A program made the translations under genes and the position numbers. The notes below the pieces were generated by a model, which had not been told where the DNA came from, made no database searches, and saw nothing but the letters and a program-made list of their open reading frames with translations. From positions 310,001 through 374,000 of the forward strand of contig JALHQA010000001.1 in assembly GCA_022842205.1 (NCBI GenBank): 64,000 nt of DNA. Reading direction: 5' to 3'. Shown piece by piece: positions 1-8,276 of this stretch; within the stretch, counting starts at the first letter, position 1; every line of letters begins with the position of its first letter. The DNA is from Hyphomicrobiales bacterium (GTDB lineage: Bacteria; Pseudomonadota; Alphaproteobacteria; Rhizobiales; Methylopilaceae).

Positions 1-528
1 GGCGGACGGCGCGTGCTGGCAAACGCGGAAGGCGAGCCGATGGTCGTCGAATTCCTGCTCGCCTCGCCGACCTTCGAACGCGTCGTGCTGTCCTATGTAC
101 AAAATCTCAAGCGGCTCGGCATCGAAACGCGCATCCGCACCGTCGACAGCGCGCAGTATGAAAACCGCATGAACGTGTTCGACTTCGACATCGCCGTCGA
201 CAGCTGGGGCCAATCGCTCTCGCCGGGCAACGAACAGCGCGATTACTGGGGCTCGGCATCGGCGGACCGCGACGGTTCGCAGAACACGATCGGCATCAAG
301 AATCCCGCGATCGACAAGCTGATCGACCGCGTGATCTACACCAAGGATCGCGACGACCTTGTCGCCGCGACGCGCGCGCTCGACCGCGTGCTGCTCTGGA
401 ATCACTATGTCGTGCCGCAATGGACCGCGGGCGACATACGTTACGCCTACTGGACGCGGCTCGCGCATCCGGAAAAACTGCCGGAATACGGCAACGGCTT
501 TCCGACGATCTGGTGGGCGGCGCAATGA
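1..528 (+). CDS. Extracellular solute-binding protein, family 5 (YejA-like), C-terminal part
   Basis: This is the C-terminal 175 residues of a periplasmic family 5 substrate-binding protein of an oligopeptide/microcin C type ABC importer. The reading frame is open from the first base, so the gene starts outside the window. Aligned by eye with the next gene, it shares the closing pattern of such proteins: a segment on the path F-P-x-x-W-W near the end, the LxxLGI and DSAQYENR-like stretch, and an 'LDRVLLWNHYVVPQW' region matching 'LDRVLRAGRYWIPHW' in its neighbour. Its stop codon overlaps the start of the following binding protein (ATGA), so the two are translated together. Two tandem binding proteins feeding one permease suggest an enlarged ligand range; the ligand is not known. 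Confidence 0.9.
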   Translation, partial: GGRRVLANAEGEPMVVEFLLASPTFERVVLSYVQNLKRLGIETRIRTVDSAQYENRMNVFDFDIAVDSWGQSLSPGNEQRDYWGSASADRDGSQNTIGIKNPAIDKLIDRVIYTKDRDDLVAATRALDRVLLWNHYVVPQWTAGDIRYAYWTRLAHPEKLPEYGNGFPTIWWAAQ

Positions 529-2390
529 CAATGGACGCCAGCCGGCGCGAGGTGCTGACACTCGGCGCGGGCGCGGCGGCGGCGATTCTCGTACCACGCC
601 CGGCGACCGCGCAGCCTGTGGCGCGCCACGGCATGTCGGTGTTCGGCGACCTGAAATATCCGCCGGATTTTCGTCACTTCGATTACGTCAATCCCGCAGC
701 GCCCAAAGGTGGCCGGCTCTCCTATTCTCCCACGACCTGGCTGTTCAACCAGAACCCCAGCACGTTCAACACGCTGAACACGCTCGTTCTGAAGGGCGAC
801 GCGCCGGTCGGCATGCTGGTGATCTTCGACAGCCTGATGGCGCGGGCGCTCGACGAGCCCGATGCGATGTACGGACTTGTTGCCGAGAGCGTGACGGTGG
901 AGAAGGAGAATGTGCTGTTCCGTTTCGTGCTGCGCGAACAGGCGCGCTGGCATGACGGCACGCCGCTCACGGCCGATGATGTCGTGTTCTCCATCCTGAC
1001 ACTGAAGAAGGACGGCCACCCTGCCCTGACTCAATCGCTTCGCGAGGTGGTGACGGCCGAGGCGCATGGCCCGCACGAGGTGACCGTGACCTTCACCGGC
1101 AAGCAGGCGCGCGATGTGCCGCTTGGCGTCGCGGGACTGCCGATCATTTCGAAGGCCTATTATGCGCAGCACGCATTTACCGAGAGCACGCTCGACAAAC
1201 CGCTCGGTTCCGGTCCCTACAAGATCGGCAATCTCGCACCGGGCCGCTTCATCGAGTATGAGCGGGTCGCCGATTACTGGGGTAAGGACCTTCCCGTCGC
1301 CACCGGGCGCAACAATTTCGATATCATCCGCGTCGAGTTTTTCCGCGACCGGCAGAGCTCTTTCGAGGCGTTCAAAAGCGGTGCCTACTGGTTCCGCGAG
1401 GAATTCACATCGCGCGTCTGGGCGCGCGGCTACGACAATTTCCCGGCGCTACGGGACAACAAGGTGGTCCGCTTCGAGCTGCCGGACGAGCGCGCCTCGG
1501 GCGCGCAGGGCTGGTGGATCAACTGCCGCCGCCGGAAATTTTCCGATCCGCGCATACGCGAGGCGCTGATCCTGGCGTTCGACTTCGAATGGACGAACGC
1601 GAAACTGATGTTCGATTCCTACCGGCGGACATCCTCGGTGTTCGAGCAATCCGACATGAAGGCGCGCGTGACCGCGCCGCCGGACGAAATGGCGCTGCTC
1701 GAACCCTACCGCGACAGGCTGCCGGTCGAGGTGTTCGTCGATCCGTTCGTTCCGCCCAAGAGCGATGGCTCGGGCAAGGACAGGCATCTTTTGCTGAGCG
1801 CGCAGGCGCTGCTGAAGAAGGCCGGCTGTACGGTCGAGGGCGGCCGGCTGCGCGACATGGACGGCAATGCATTCACCGTCGAGATTCTCGACGACGATCC
1901 GACCTTCATGCCGCACGCGCTGGCCTATATCCGCAACCTCAAATTTCTCGGCATCGACGCCAATTTCCGCATGGTGGATGCGGCGCAGTTCAACGCGCGG
2001 CAGAATTCTTTCGATTACGATCTCATTCCGCGCCGCTGGGCTTTATCCTCAACGCCGGGCGAGAGCCTGCAGCAGTTCTTCGGCTCGCGCGCCGCGGCAA
2101 CACCCGGCTCGAACAATCTCTCCGGCGTGTCCGACCCGATCGTCGATGCGCTGATCGAACATGTTATTGCCGCCGCAACCCGCGAGGAACTCAACACCGC
2201 GGCGCGGGCGCTGGACCGCGTGCTGCGCGCCGGGCGATACTGGATTCCCCACTGGTTCAAGGGCACACACTGGCTCGCCGTCTGGGATGTGTTCGGCCGC
2301 CCGGAGAAGAAGCCGCGCTATGGCCTTCCGTTTGACACGGCATGGTGGTTCGATGCTGAAAAGGCCGAGAAAATCGGCGTGAGGGTCTAG
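525..2390 (+). CDS. yejA: Extracellular solute-binding protein, family 5 (YejA-like)
   Basis: A periplasmic binding protein of 621 residues for an oligopeptide/microcin C type ABC importer. The start at 525 gives a twin-arginine-like N-terminus (SRREVLTLGAGAAAAILV, then an A-T-A cleavage region), so export folded through Tat is plausible. The mature part carries family 5 signatures such as 'LTADDVVFSILTLK' and 'LGSGPYKIGNLAPGRFIEYERV'. A frame running upstream to 420 has no signal and would invade the previous gene, so it is not used. The gene sits directly against yejB (stop TAG, then ATG). Family and role follow from YejABEF of E. coli; the actual peptide ligands are inferred only by homology. 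Confidence 0.93.
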   Translation: MTMDASRREVLTLGAGAAAAILVPRPATAQPVARHGMSVFGDLKYPPDFRHFDYVNPAAPKGGRLSYSPTTWLFNQNPSTFNTLNTLVLKGDAPVGMLVIFDSLMARALDEPDAMYGLVAESVTVEKENVLFRFVLREQARWHDGTPLTADDVVFSILTLKKDGHPALTQSLREVVTAEAHGPHEVTVTFTGKQARDVPLGVAGLPIISKAYYAQHAFTESTLDKPLGSGPYKIGNLAPGRFIEYERVADYWGKDLPVATGRNNFDIIRVEFFRDRQSSFEAFKSGAYWFREEFTSRVWARGYDNFPALRDNKVVRFELPDERASGAQGWWINCRRRKFSDPRIREALILAFDFEWTNAKLMFDSYRRTSSVFEQSDMKARVTAPPDEMALLEPYRDRLPVEVFVDPFVPPKSDGSGKDRHLLLSAQALLKKAGCTVEGGRLRDMDGNAFTVEILDDDPTFMPHALAYIRNLKFLGIDANFRMVDAAQFNARQNSFDYDLIPRRWALSSTPGESLQQFFGSRAAATPGSNNLSGVSDPIVDALIEHVIAAATREELNTAARALDRVLRAGRYWIPHWFKGTHWLAVWDVFGRPEKKPRYGLPFDTAWWFDAEKAEKIGVRV

Positions 2391-3506
2391 ATGTCCGCCT
2401 ATATCGCCCGCCGTCTTCTTCTGATGATCCCGACGCTGCTCGGAATCATGCTCATCACCTTCGTCATCGTGCAGTTTGCGCCGGGCGGACCGGTGGAGCG
2501 TGTGATCGCCCAGCTTCAGGGCTCCGACACATCCGCGACCGGACGTTTCGGCGGATCGGCCGGCGGCGATCTCGGCAACGCCCCCGGAGCGGGAACGGGA
2601 TTTTCCGCCGACCCCGTGATGAGCCGTTATCGCGGCGCGCAGGGCCTCGACCCGGAATTCATCAAAAGCCTCGAAACCCAGTTCGGCTTCGACAAGCCGG
2701 CGCACGAGCGCTTCTTCAAGATGCTCTGGGACTATGCGCGCTTCGATTTCGGCCAGAGCTATTTCCGCGACACGCCCGTATTGACGCTGATTGCCGAGAA
2801 ACTGCCGGTCTCGATTTCGCTCGGCCTGTGGATGACGCTCATCAGCTATGCGATCTCGGTTCCGCTCGGCATCCGCAAGGCGGTATCGGACGGCTCGACA
2901 TTCGACGTCTGGACCTCGGGCGTCATCGTCATCGGCTATGCCATTCCGGGCTTCCTGTTCGCGATCCTGCTCATCGTGCTGTTTGCCGGCGGCACATTCC
3001 TCGACTGGTTTCCGCTGCGCGGCCTGACCTCCGACAACTGGTCGAGCCTGCCCTGGTATCAGAAGATCACCGACTATTTCTGGCATCTTGCCCTGCCGCT
3101 GACGGCGTTGACCGTCGGCTCGTTCGCCACCGCCACGCTGCTGACCAAGAATTCGTTTCTCGACGAGATCCGCAAGCAATATGTGCAGACGGCCCGCATG
3201 AAGGGCCTGACCGAGCGGCAGGTGCTTTACCGCCATGTGTTCCGCAACGCGATGCTGATCCTGATCGCGGGATTTCCCGGCGCTTTCATTTCGGCTTTCT
3301 TTACCGGCGCGCTCCTGATCGAGACCATCTTCTCGCTCGACGGTCTCGGCCTCCTCGGATTCGAGAGCGTGGTGAACCGCGACTACCCCGTCGTATTCGC
3401 GACTGCGTACATATTTGGCCTGATGGGACTTCTGGTGGGGCTGCTGTCGGACCTGACCTATACCTGGGTTGATCCCCGCATCGACTTCGAAAGCCGGGGC
3501 CTCTGA
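2391..3506 (+). CDS. yejB: Microcin C/peptide ABC transporter permease YejB
   Basis: Inner-membrane permease of 371 residues, one half of the channel of the YejABEF importer. It starts with the typical first membrane segment (about residues 9-30, [20 protein letters not shown]) and ends with the DppB/OppB pattern, including the EAA-type loop '[20 protein letters not shown]' (near residue 275), which docks on the ATPase. Between residues about 45 and 80 there is a glycine-rich periplasmic stretch before the '[12 protein letters not shown]' segment, as in other rhizobial YejB proteins. It begins right after the yejA-type stop and overlaps yejE by one base, so it is part of one operon. Confidence 0.95.
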   Translation: MSAYIARRLLLMIPTLLGIMLITFVIVQFAPGGPVERVIAQLQGSDTSATGRFGGSAGGDLGNAPGAGTGFSADPVMSRYRGAQGLDPEFIKSLETQFGFDKPAHERFFKMLWDYARFDFGQSYFRDTPVLTLIAEKLPVSISLGLWMTLISYAISVPLGIRKAVSDGSTFDVWTSGVIVIGYAIPGFLFAILLIVLFAGGTFLDWFPLRGLTSDNWSSLPWYQKITDYFWHLALPLTALTVGSFATATLLTKNSFLDEIRKQYVQTARMKGLTERQVLYRHVFRNAMLILIAGFPGAFISAFFTGALLIETIFSLDGLGLLGFESVVNRDYPVVFATAYIFGLMGLLVGLLSDLTYTWVDPRIDFESRGL

Positions 3507-4765
3507 TGGCGAAGAAGAAGGTCACGCTGCCGTCCGTCAGCATCCAGCGCGACATGCCGCAGCCAGCTCCGGCACCGGCGGTTCCGCCACCGCTCCCCCC
3601 ATCTGCCGCGGCACCGCAAGCGCCTGCGCCGGAGCCTGTGGCGGCGGCAAATGTGGAAGCGCCGCCGCAGAAGAGCTGGCTCGATCTTTCGCCGATCAAC
3701 CGCCGCAGATGGCGGAATTTCCGCGCCAACAAGCGCGGTTTCTGGTCGTTGATCGTTTTCGCGGTGCTGTTCGTCATCTCGCTGTTCGCGGAGTTCATCG
3801 CCAACGACAAGCCGTTTCTCATTTCCTATGACGGCGGCATCTATGTTCCGGCGCTGAAGGATTATTCGGAAAAGCAGTTCGGCGGCGAGTTCGACATCGC
3901 GGACTACCGCGATCCCTATCTGCAGAAACTGATCGCCGACAAAGGCGGCTGGATGATCTGGCCCCCGATCCGCTATTCCTACGACACCATCAATCTCAAC
4001 CTGCCGGTGCCCGCACCCGCGCCGCCGACCTGGCTGCTGACCGAAGCGCAATGCGAAGCGGCCAATGCCGGACCGGATTGCGAGAATATCGAATGGAACT
4101 GGCTCGGCACCGACGACCAGGGCCGCGATGTGGTCGCGCGCCTTATCTACGGCTTCCGCATTTCCGTTCTGTTCGGTCTCGTATTGACGCTGTTCTCGTC
4201 TCTGATCGGCGTCGCTGCCGGCGCCGTGCAGGGTTATTTCGGCGGCTGGACCGATCTTCTGTTCCAGCGGTTCATCGAAATCTGGACCTCGATCCCGACG
4301 CTTTATCTTCTGATCATCCTTGCCGCGGTCATCACGCCGAGCTTCTGGGTCCTGCTCGGTATCCTGCTTCTGTTCTCATGGGTTGCGCTGGTCGGCGTCG
4401 TGCGCGCCGAATTCCTGCGCGCGCGCAATTTCGAATATGTCCGGGCCGCGCAGGCGCTCGGCGTGTCGAATGCCACGATCATGTGGCGGCATCTTCTGCC
4501 GAATGCGACGGTCGCGACGCTGACTTTCATGCCATTCATCCTCAACGGCTCGATCACCACGCTGACCTCGCTGGATTTCCTCGGCTTCGGCCTGCCGCCC
4601 GGCTCCGCCTCGCTCGGCGAACTGCTGGCGCAGGGCAAGGCCAATCTGCAGGCGCCATGGCTCGGCATTGCCGGCTTTGTTTCCATCGCCTCGATCCTGT
4701 CGCTGCTGGTCTTTACCGGCGAAGCGGTGCGCGATGCGTTCGACCCACGAAAGACCTTCACCTGA
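3506..4765 (+). CDS. yejE: Microcin C/peptide ABC transporter permease YejE
   Basis: Second permease of the YejABEF importer, 419 residues. The conserved part starts near residue 57 (SWLDLSPINRRRWRNFRANKRGFWSL) with the first membrane segment. The EAA-type loop is visible near residue 313 (AAQALGVSNATIMWRHLLPN), and the C-terminus 'GEAVRDAFDPRKTF' is typical. It is about 80 residues longer than E. coli YejE, largely because of a proline/alanine-rich, probably disordered, cytoplasmic N-terminal extension of roughly 55 residues. The start ATG overlaps the yejB stop and its own stop overlaps the next gene's ATG, showing translational coupling with a cation exporter gene rather than directly with yejF. 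Confidence 0.95.
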   Translation: MAKKKVTLPSVSIQRDMPQPAPAPAVPPPLPPSAAAPQAPAPEPVAAANVEAPPQKSWLDLSPINRRRWRNFRANKRGFWSLIVFAVLFVISLFAEFIANDKPFLISYDGGIYVPALKDYSEKQFGGEFDIADYRDPYLQKLIADKGGWMIWPPIRYSYDTINLNLPVPAPAPPTWLLTEAQCEAANAGPDCENIEWNWLGTDDQGRDVVARLIYGFRISVLFGLVLTLFSSLIGVAAGAVQGYFGGWTDLLFQRFIEIWTSIPTLYLLIILAAVITPSFWVLLGILLLFSWVALVGVVRAEFLRARNFEYVRAAQALGVSNATIMWRHLLPNATVATLTFMPFILNGSITTLTSLDFLGFGLPPGSASLGELLAQGKANLQAPWLGIAGFVSIASILSLLVFTGEAVRDAFDPRKTFT

Positions 4766-5760
4766 TGGCCCACGATCACCACGACCATATGCATGCGGCC
4801 AATGAGAAGCGCCTCGGCATCGCGACGCTGCTGACCGGCGGCTACATGGTTGCCGAACTCGTCGGCGGCATTCTGTCGGGATCGCTGGCGCTGCTTGCCG
4901 ATGCCGGGCATATGGGCATCGATTTCGCCTCGCTCGCGCTTGCGTTCGTGGCGATGCGGATCGCGCGGCGGCCGGCCAACGCGCGCTGGACCTATGGCTA
5001 CGACCGGCTGCAGGTGCTCGTCGCCTTTGCCAATGGCGTGATCCTGTTCTTCGTCGCCGGATGGATCATCTGGGAAGCCGGCGTTCGCCTGCTTGAACCC
5101 GCGCCCGTGCTCGGGCCGCTGATGCTGTGGGTCGCGGCGGGCGGTCTTCTCGTCAACATCGTCGCGTTCTTCGTGCTGCATGGCGGCGACCGGGAAAGCG
5201 TCAATATGCGCGGTGCGCTGCTGCATGTACTTGGCGACATGCTCGGCTCCGTCGGCGCCATCGCGGCGGCGCTGATCATCATCTTCACCGGATGGACGCC
5301 GATCGACCCGATACTCTCGGTCTTCGTCTCCGTCATCATTCTCGGCGGCGCATGGCGGCTGGTGCGGGACTCATCGCGCGTCTTGCTGGAAGCCGCGCCC
5401 GCGCATCTCGACACCGGCGAGATCGCGCCCGCGATCCGCGCCGAGGTCCCGGACATCGAGGATGTGCACCACGTCCATCTGTGGTCGATCACCGAGAAGA
5501 CGAAAGCCGTGACCCTGCATGCCTGCATCAAGGAGGGCGGCGACGGCCCGGCGACAGTGCGCGCCATCAAGAGCGTGCTTTCGGCACGATTCGGCATCGG
5601 CCATGCGACGGTCGAGATCGAATACGGACATTGCGCGGACCACAGCGGAGGCCGCGGCCACGATCAGGAACACTCCCGTGTGCACGGCCACGATCACGCG
5701 CACGACCATGCACATGACGACGATCATGGCCATCAACACATGAAGGCGCTCCCGGCATGA
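4765..5760 (+). CDS. Cation diffusion facilitator (CDF) family transporter, probably zinc efflux
   Basis: A 331-residue membrane antiporter of the CDF family, expected to export Zn(II) or a similar divalent metal in exchange for protons. It has a histidine-rich start (MAHDHHDHMHAANEKR), membrane segments with the CDF metal-site pattern 'DAGHMGIDFASLALAF' (helix 2) and 'HVLGDMLGSVGAIAAALI' (helix 5), a C-terminal cytoplasmic domain with 'HHVHLWSI', and a tail with many His and Asp residues. The start at 4765 overlaps the yejE stop by one base, and its own stop overlaps the start of yejF (ATGA). It is therefore embedded inside the yej operon, an unusual place for a metal exporter. Zinc specificity is inferred from the H/D residues only. 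Confidence 0.92.
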   Translation: MAHDHHDHMHAANEKRLGIATLLTGGYMVAELVGGILSGSLALLADAGHMGIDFASLALAFVAMRIARRPANARWTYGYDRLQVLVAFANGVILFFVAGWIIWEAGVRLLEPAPVLGPLMLWVAAGGLLVNIVAFFVLHGGDRESVNMRGALLHVLGDMLGSVGAIAAALIIIFTGWTPIDPILSVFVSVIILGGAWRLVRDSSRVLLEAAPAHLDTGEIAPAIRAEVPDIEDVHHVHLWSITEKTKAVTLHACIKEGGDGPATVRAIKSVLSARFGIGHATVEIEYGHCADHSGGRGHDQEHSRVHGHDHAHDHAHDDDHGHQHMKALPA

Positions 5761-7367
5761 GCGCGACTCTTCTGTCCATTCGCGATCTTTCGGTGGAGTT
5801 CGTCCAGGACGGACAGGTCACGCGCGCGGTCGACGGTGTGTCCTTCGACATCGCCAAGGGCGAGACGGTGGCGCTGGTCGGCGAATCCGGATCGGGCAAA
5901 TCCGTCACCGCCTTGTCCATATTGAAGCTGCTGCCCTACCCGGCGGCACGGCATCCCTCGGGCGAGGTTCTTTTCAAGGGCGACAACCTCCTCGACCGCG
6001 ACGAGCGCGACCTCCGCGCCGTGCGCGGCGCCGACATCTCGATGGTGTTCCAGGAACCGATGACCTCGCTCAACCCGCTGCACACGATCGAGCGGCAGGT
6101 CGGGGAGATTCTCGAACTGCACCGCGGCTGGTCGAAGACGAAAATCCGCGAGCGCGTGCTCGAGCTTCTGGAACAGGTCGGGATTCGCAATGCCGCCGAA
6201 CGCCTCGACGCCTATCCGCACCAGCTTTCCGGCGGGCAGCGCCAGCGCGTGATGATCGCGATGGCACTGGCGAACGAGCCGGACCTTCTGATCGCGGACG
6301 AGCCGACGACCGCGCTCGACGTGACGGTGCAGGCGCAGATTCTCGATCTCCTTGATGAGCTGCAGCAAAAGTTCGGCATGGCGATGCTGTTCATCACCCA
6401 CGATCTCGGAATTGTGCGCAAGATCGCCGACCGCGTCTGCGTCATGACAAATGGCCAGATCGTCGAAACCGGAACCGTGAAGCAGGTGTTCGATCGGCCG
6501 AAGCACGCCTATACGAGGCATCTTCTGGAGGCCGAGCCAAAGGGCGATCCGCCGCCAGCCAACAAGAAGGCCCAGGTGATCGTATCCGCCGACGATGTGC
6601 GCGTGTGGTTTCCGATCAAGCGCGGCTTTTTCCGCAAGACTGTCGGGCACATCAAGGCGGTCGACGGCGTCAATGTCACGGTGCGCGAGGGCGAGACGCT
6701 CGGCGTCGTCGGCGAATCCGGTTCGGGCAAGACGACGCTCGGACTTGCGCTGCTGCGCCTGATCCCGTCCGAAGGGCCGATCCTTTACCTCGGCAACCGC
6801 ATCGACGCGAAGACGCGCAACGAAATGCGCCCGTTGCGGAAGGATATGCAGGTCGTCTTTCAGGACCCTTACGGTTCGCTGTCGCCGCGCATGCCGGTGT
6901 CCGACATCGTGGCCGAAGGCCTCAACGTCCATGGCGCGGCGCTGCCGGCCGGCGAGCGCCGAAAGATCGTTGCCAACGCGCTGCAGGAGGTCGGCATCGA
7001 CCCGGCGGCAATGGACCGTTATCCGCACGAATTTTCCGGCGGCCAGCGCCAGCGCATCGCCATTGCCCGCGCCATGGCGCTGAACCCGAAATTCGTCGTG
7101 CTCGACGAGCCGACATCGGCACTCGACATGTCGGTACAGGCTCAGATCGTCGATCTTCTGCGCGATCTGCAGAAAAAGCACGATCTGTCCTACATGTTCA
7201 TCTCGCACGACCTGAAAGTCGTTCGCGCGCTGGCGAGCGAAGTGATCGTCATGAAGGACGGCAAGGTGGTGGAGCAGGGTCCGGCCAGAACGATCTTCGA
7301 AAAGCCGAAGACGGCCTACACCAAGGCGCTGATTGCGGCCGCGCTCGATCTCGATGTGGCGAAGTAG
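5757..7367 (+). CDS. yejF: Peptide ABC transporter, duplicated ATP-binding protein YejF
   Basis: Cytoplasmic energy unit of the YejABEF importer, 536 residues with two fused ATPase domains. The first domain (about 1-260) has Walker A '[12 protein letters not shown]', signature 'LSGGQRQRV' and Walker B '[12 protein letters not shown]'. The second (about 275-535) has '[12 protein letters not shown]', 'FSGGQRQRI' and '[12 protein letters not shown]'. Each is followed by the oligopeptide-transporter C-terminal region that contributes to substrate class in OppD/DppD proteins. All catalytic motifs are intact. The start overlaps the CDF gene stop, closing a tightly coupled six-gene operon; an intergenic palindromic repeat follows immediately. 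Confidence 0.95.
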   Translation: MSATLLSIRDLSVEFVQDGQVTRAVDGVSFDIAKGETVALVGESGSGKSVTALSILKLLPYPAARHPSGEVLFKGDNLLDRDERDLRAVRGADISMVFQEPMTSLNPLHTIERQVGEILELHRGWSKTKIRERVLELLEQVGIRNAAERLDAYPHQLSGGQRQRVMIAMALANEPDLLIADEPTTALDVTVQAQILDLLDELQQKFGMAMLFITHDLGIVRKIADRVCVMTNGQIVETGTVKQVFDRPKHAYTRHLLEAEPKGDPPPANKKAQVIVSADDVRVWFPIKRGFFRKTVGHIKAVDGVNVTVREGETLGVVGESGSGKTTLGLALLRLIPSEGPILYLGNRIDAKTRNEMRPLRKDMQVVFQDPYGSLSPRMPVSDIVAEGLNVHGAALPAGERRKIVANALQEVGIDPAAMDRYPHEFSGGQRQRIAIARAMALNPKFVVLDEPTSALDMSVQAQIVDLLRDLQKKHDLSYMFISHDLKVVRALASEVIVMKDGKVVEQGPARTIFEKPKTAYTKALIAAALDLDVAK

Positions 7368-7375
7368 GCCACGGT

Positions 7376-7486
7376 CCTCATCCTGAGACGCGCGCGCAGC
7401 GCGCGTGTCGAAGGATGGACGCAACTCCGAACTTGCCGCCATCCTTCGACACGGCTCGGCTTCGCCGAGTCCGGCTCAGGATGAGG
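7376..7486. repeat. Palindromic intergenic repeat element (rhizobial type)
   Basis: A stretch of about 110 bases with nested inverted repeats between two convergent genes. The outer arms are CCTCATCCTGAG (7376-7387) and CTCAGGATGAGG (7475-7486). Inside them are CGAAGGATGG (near 7410-7419) and CCATCCTTCG (7439-7448), plus two smaller hairpins (a GCGCGCGC arm near 7390 and CGGCTCGGCTTCGCCGAGTCCG near 7453). The 'CCTCATCCTGAG...TCGAAGGATGG' wording is familiar from dispersed palindromic repeats of Bradyrhizobium-like genomes. It may act as a bidirectional terminator. No second copy was seen in this window. Confidence 0.75.
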
Positions 7487-8276
7487 TTGTCACCCGCCGC
7501 ACGCTGGTGACAGCGCTGCCTGCGGCGGCGATGCGCGCAATGGCAACCGCCGCCTTTTCAACCGCAACCGCCATGTGATGCGCGTTTGCGTGGATCAGCG
7601 TTCCTTCGCCGCGCGCGATGGCGACATGACCTTTCCAGAACACGAGATCGCCGCGGTTCAGGCTCTCAGGCCCCTCGAACGGAACCTCGATACCGACGGA
7701 TTTTTCCTGCATGTCGGTATCGCGCGGCGCGGAGATGCCCGCGGCATCCAGCGACACCTGCACGAGCCCGGAGCAATCGAGACCGAGCGATGTCTTGCCG
7801 CCCCAGAGATAGGGCGTGTTGAGAAAGGTCTCGGCGACCGTGACGAAATCGCGCTCGCGATCGAACAGTGGTTTCAGATGGCGCAGGATCGCATAACCGC
7901 GCGGCGCGATGATCGCGAGCGGCCCCTGCTCGCCGATAACCGCGACACGCCCTCCCATGGATAGCATTTCATGCGGCGGCAGCTTGATGTCGGGACCGGG
8001 AAAAACAAAGCTGCGCAGCGCGGCAACGCGGTGTGTCGGCTGAAGCGGCCCGTCGAGCGCCCATTCCGGCAGCCAGCCGACATATTTGTCGGTTGCGAGC
8101 TGTACATGCGCCCACCCGTCCCGCGCTGCGTATACCGCGACGGACTCGCCGAAGATCGCCTCGGTCAGAAGCGGCGCGTCCGGACGCGGTTCCTTGCGCA
8201 ACGGAGCGGCGCCCGCCGCGATGCGGAGAAACTGCCCGGTTCCCTCAGGCGGCGTCAGGCGCGGATCAACGGACAT
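7476..8276 (-). CDS. NlpC/P60 family peptidase with SH3-like domains
   Basis: A predicted cell-wall hydrolase of 266 residues that cleaves the gamma-D-Glu to diamino acid bond in peptidoglycan peptides. The first 120 or so residues look like bacterial SH3 domains (LRKEPRPDAPLLTEAIFGE; GWAHVQLATDKYVGWLPEW), likely binding the wall. The catalytic domain follows: Cys in 'LGLDCSGLVQVSL', first His in 'FWKGHVAIA', and a third residue in 'LIHANAHH'. No signal peptide is visible, so it may work on recycled peptides in the cytoplasm or use another export route. It starts with a good ribosome site (GGAG) and overlaps the end of the aminopeptidase gene by 11 bases. Its last codons and stop lie inside the palindromic repeat. 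Confidence 0.9.
   Translation of the reverse strand: MSVDPRLTPPEGTGQFLRIAAGAAPLRKEPRPDAPLLTEAIFGESVAVYAARDGWAHVQLATDKYVGWLPEWALDGPLQPTHRVAALRSFVFPGPDIKLPPHEMLSMGGRVAVIGEQGPLAIIAPRGYAILRHLKPLFDRERDFVTVAETFLNTPYLWGGKTSLGLDCSGLVQVSLDAAGISAPRDTDMQEKSVGIEVPFEGPESLNRGDLVFWKGHVAIARGEGTLIHANAHHMAVAVEKAAVAIARIAAAGSAVTSVRRVTTSS

Noticed and set aside
2049-3236. Long minus-strand open frames inside yej and other genes
   Set aside because: They are mirror frames of strongly coding GC-rich genes, rich in Arg/Ala/His with no domain and no ribosome site.
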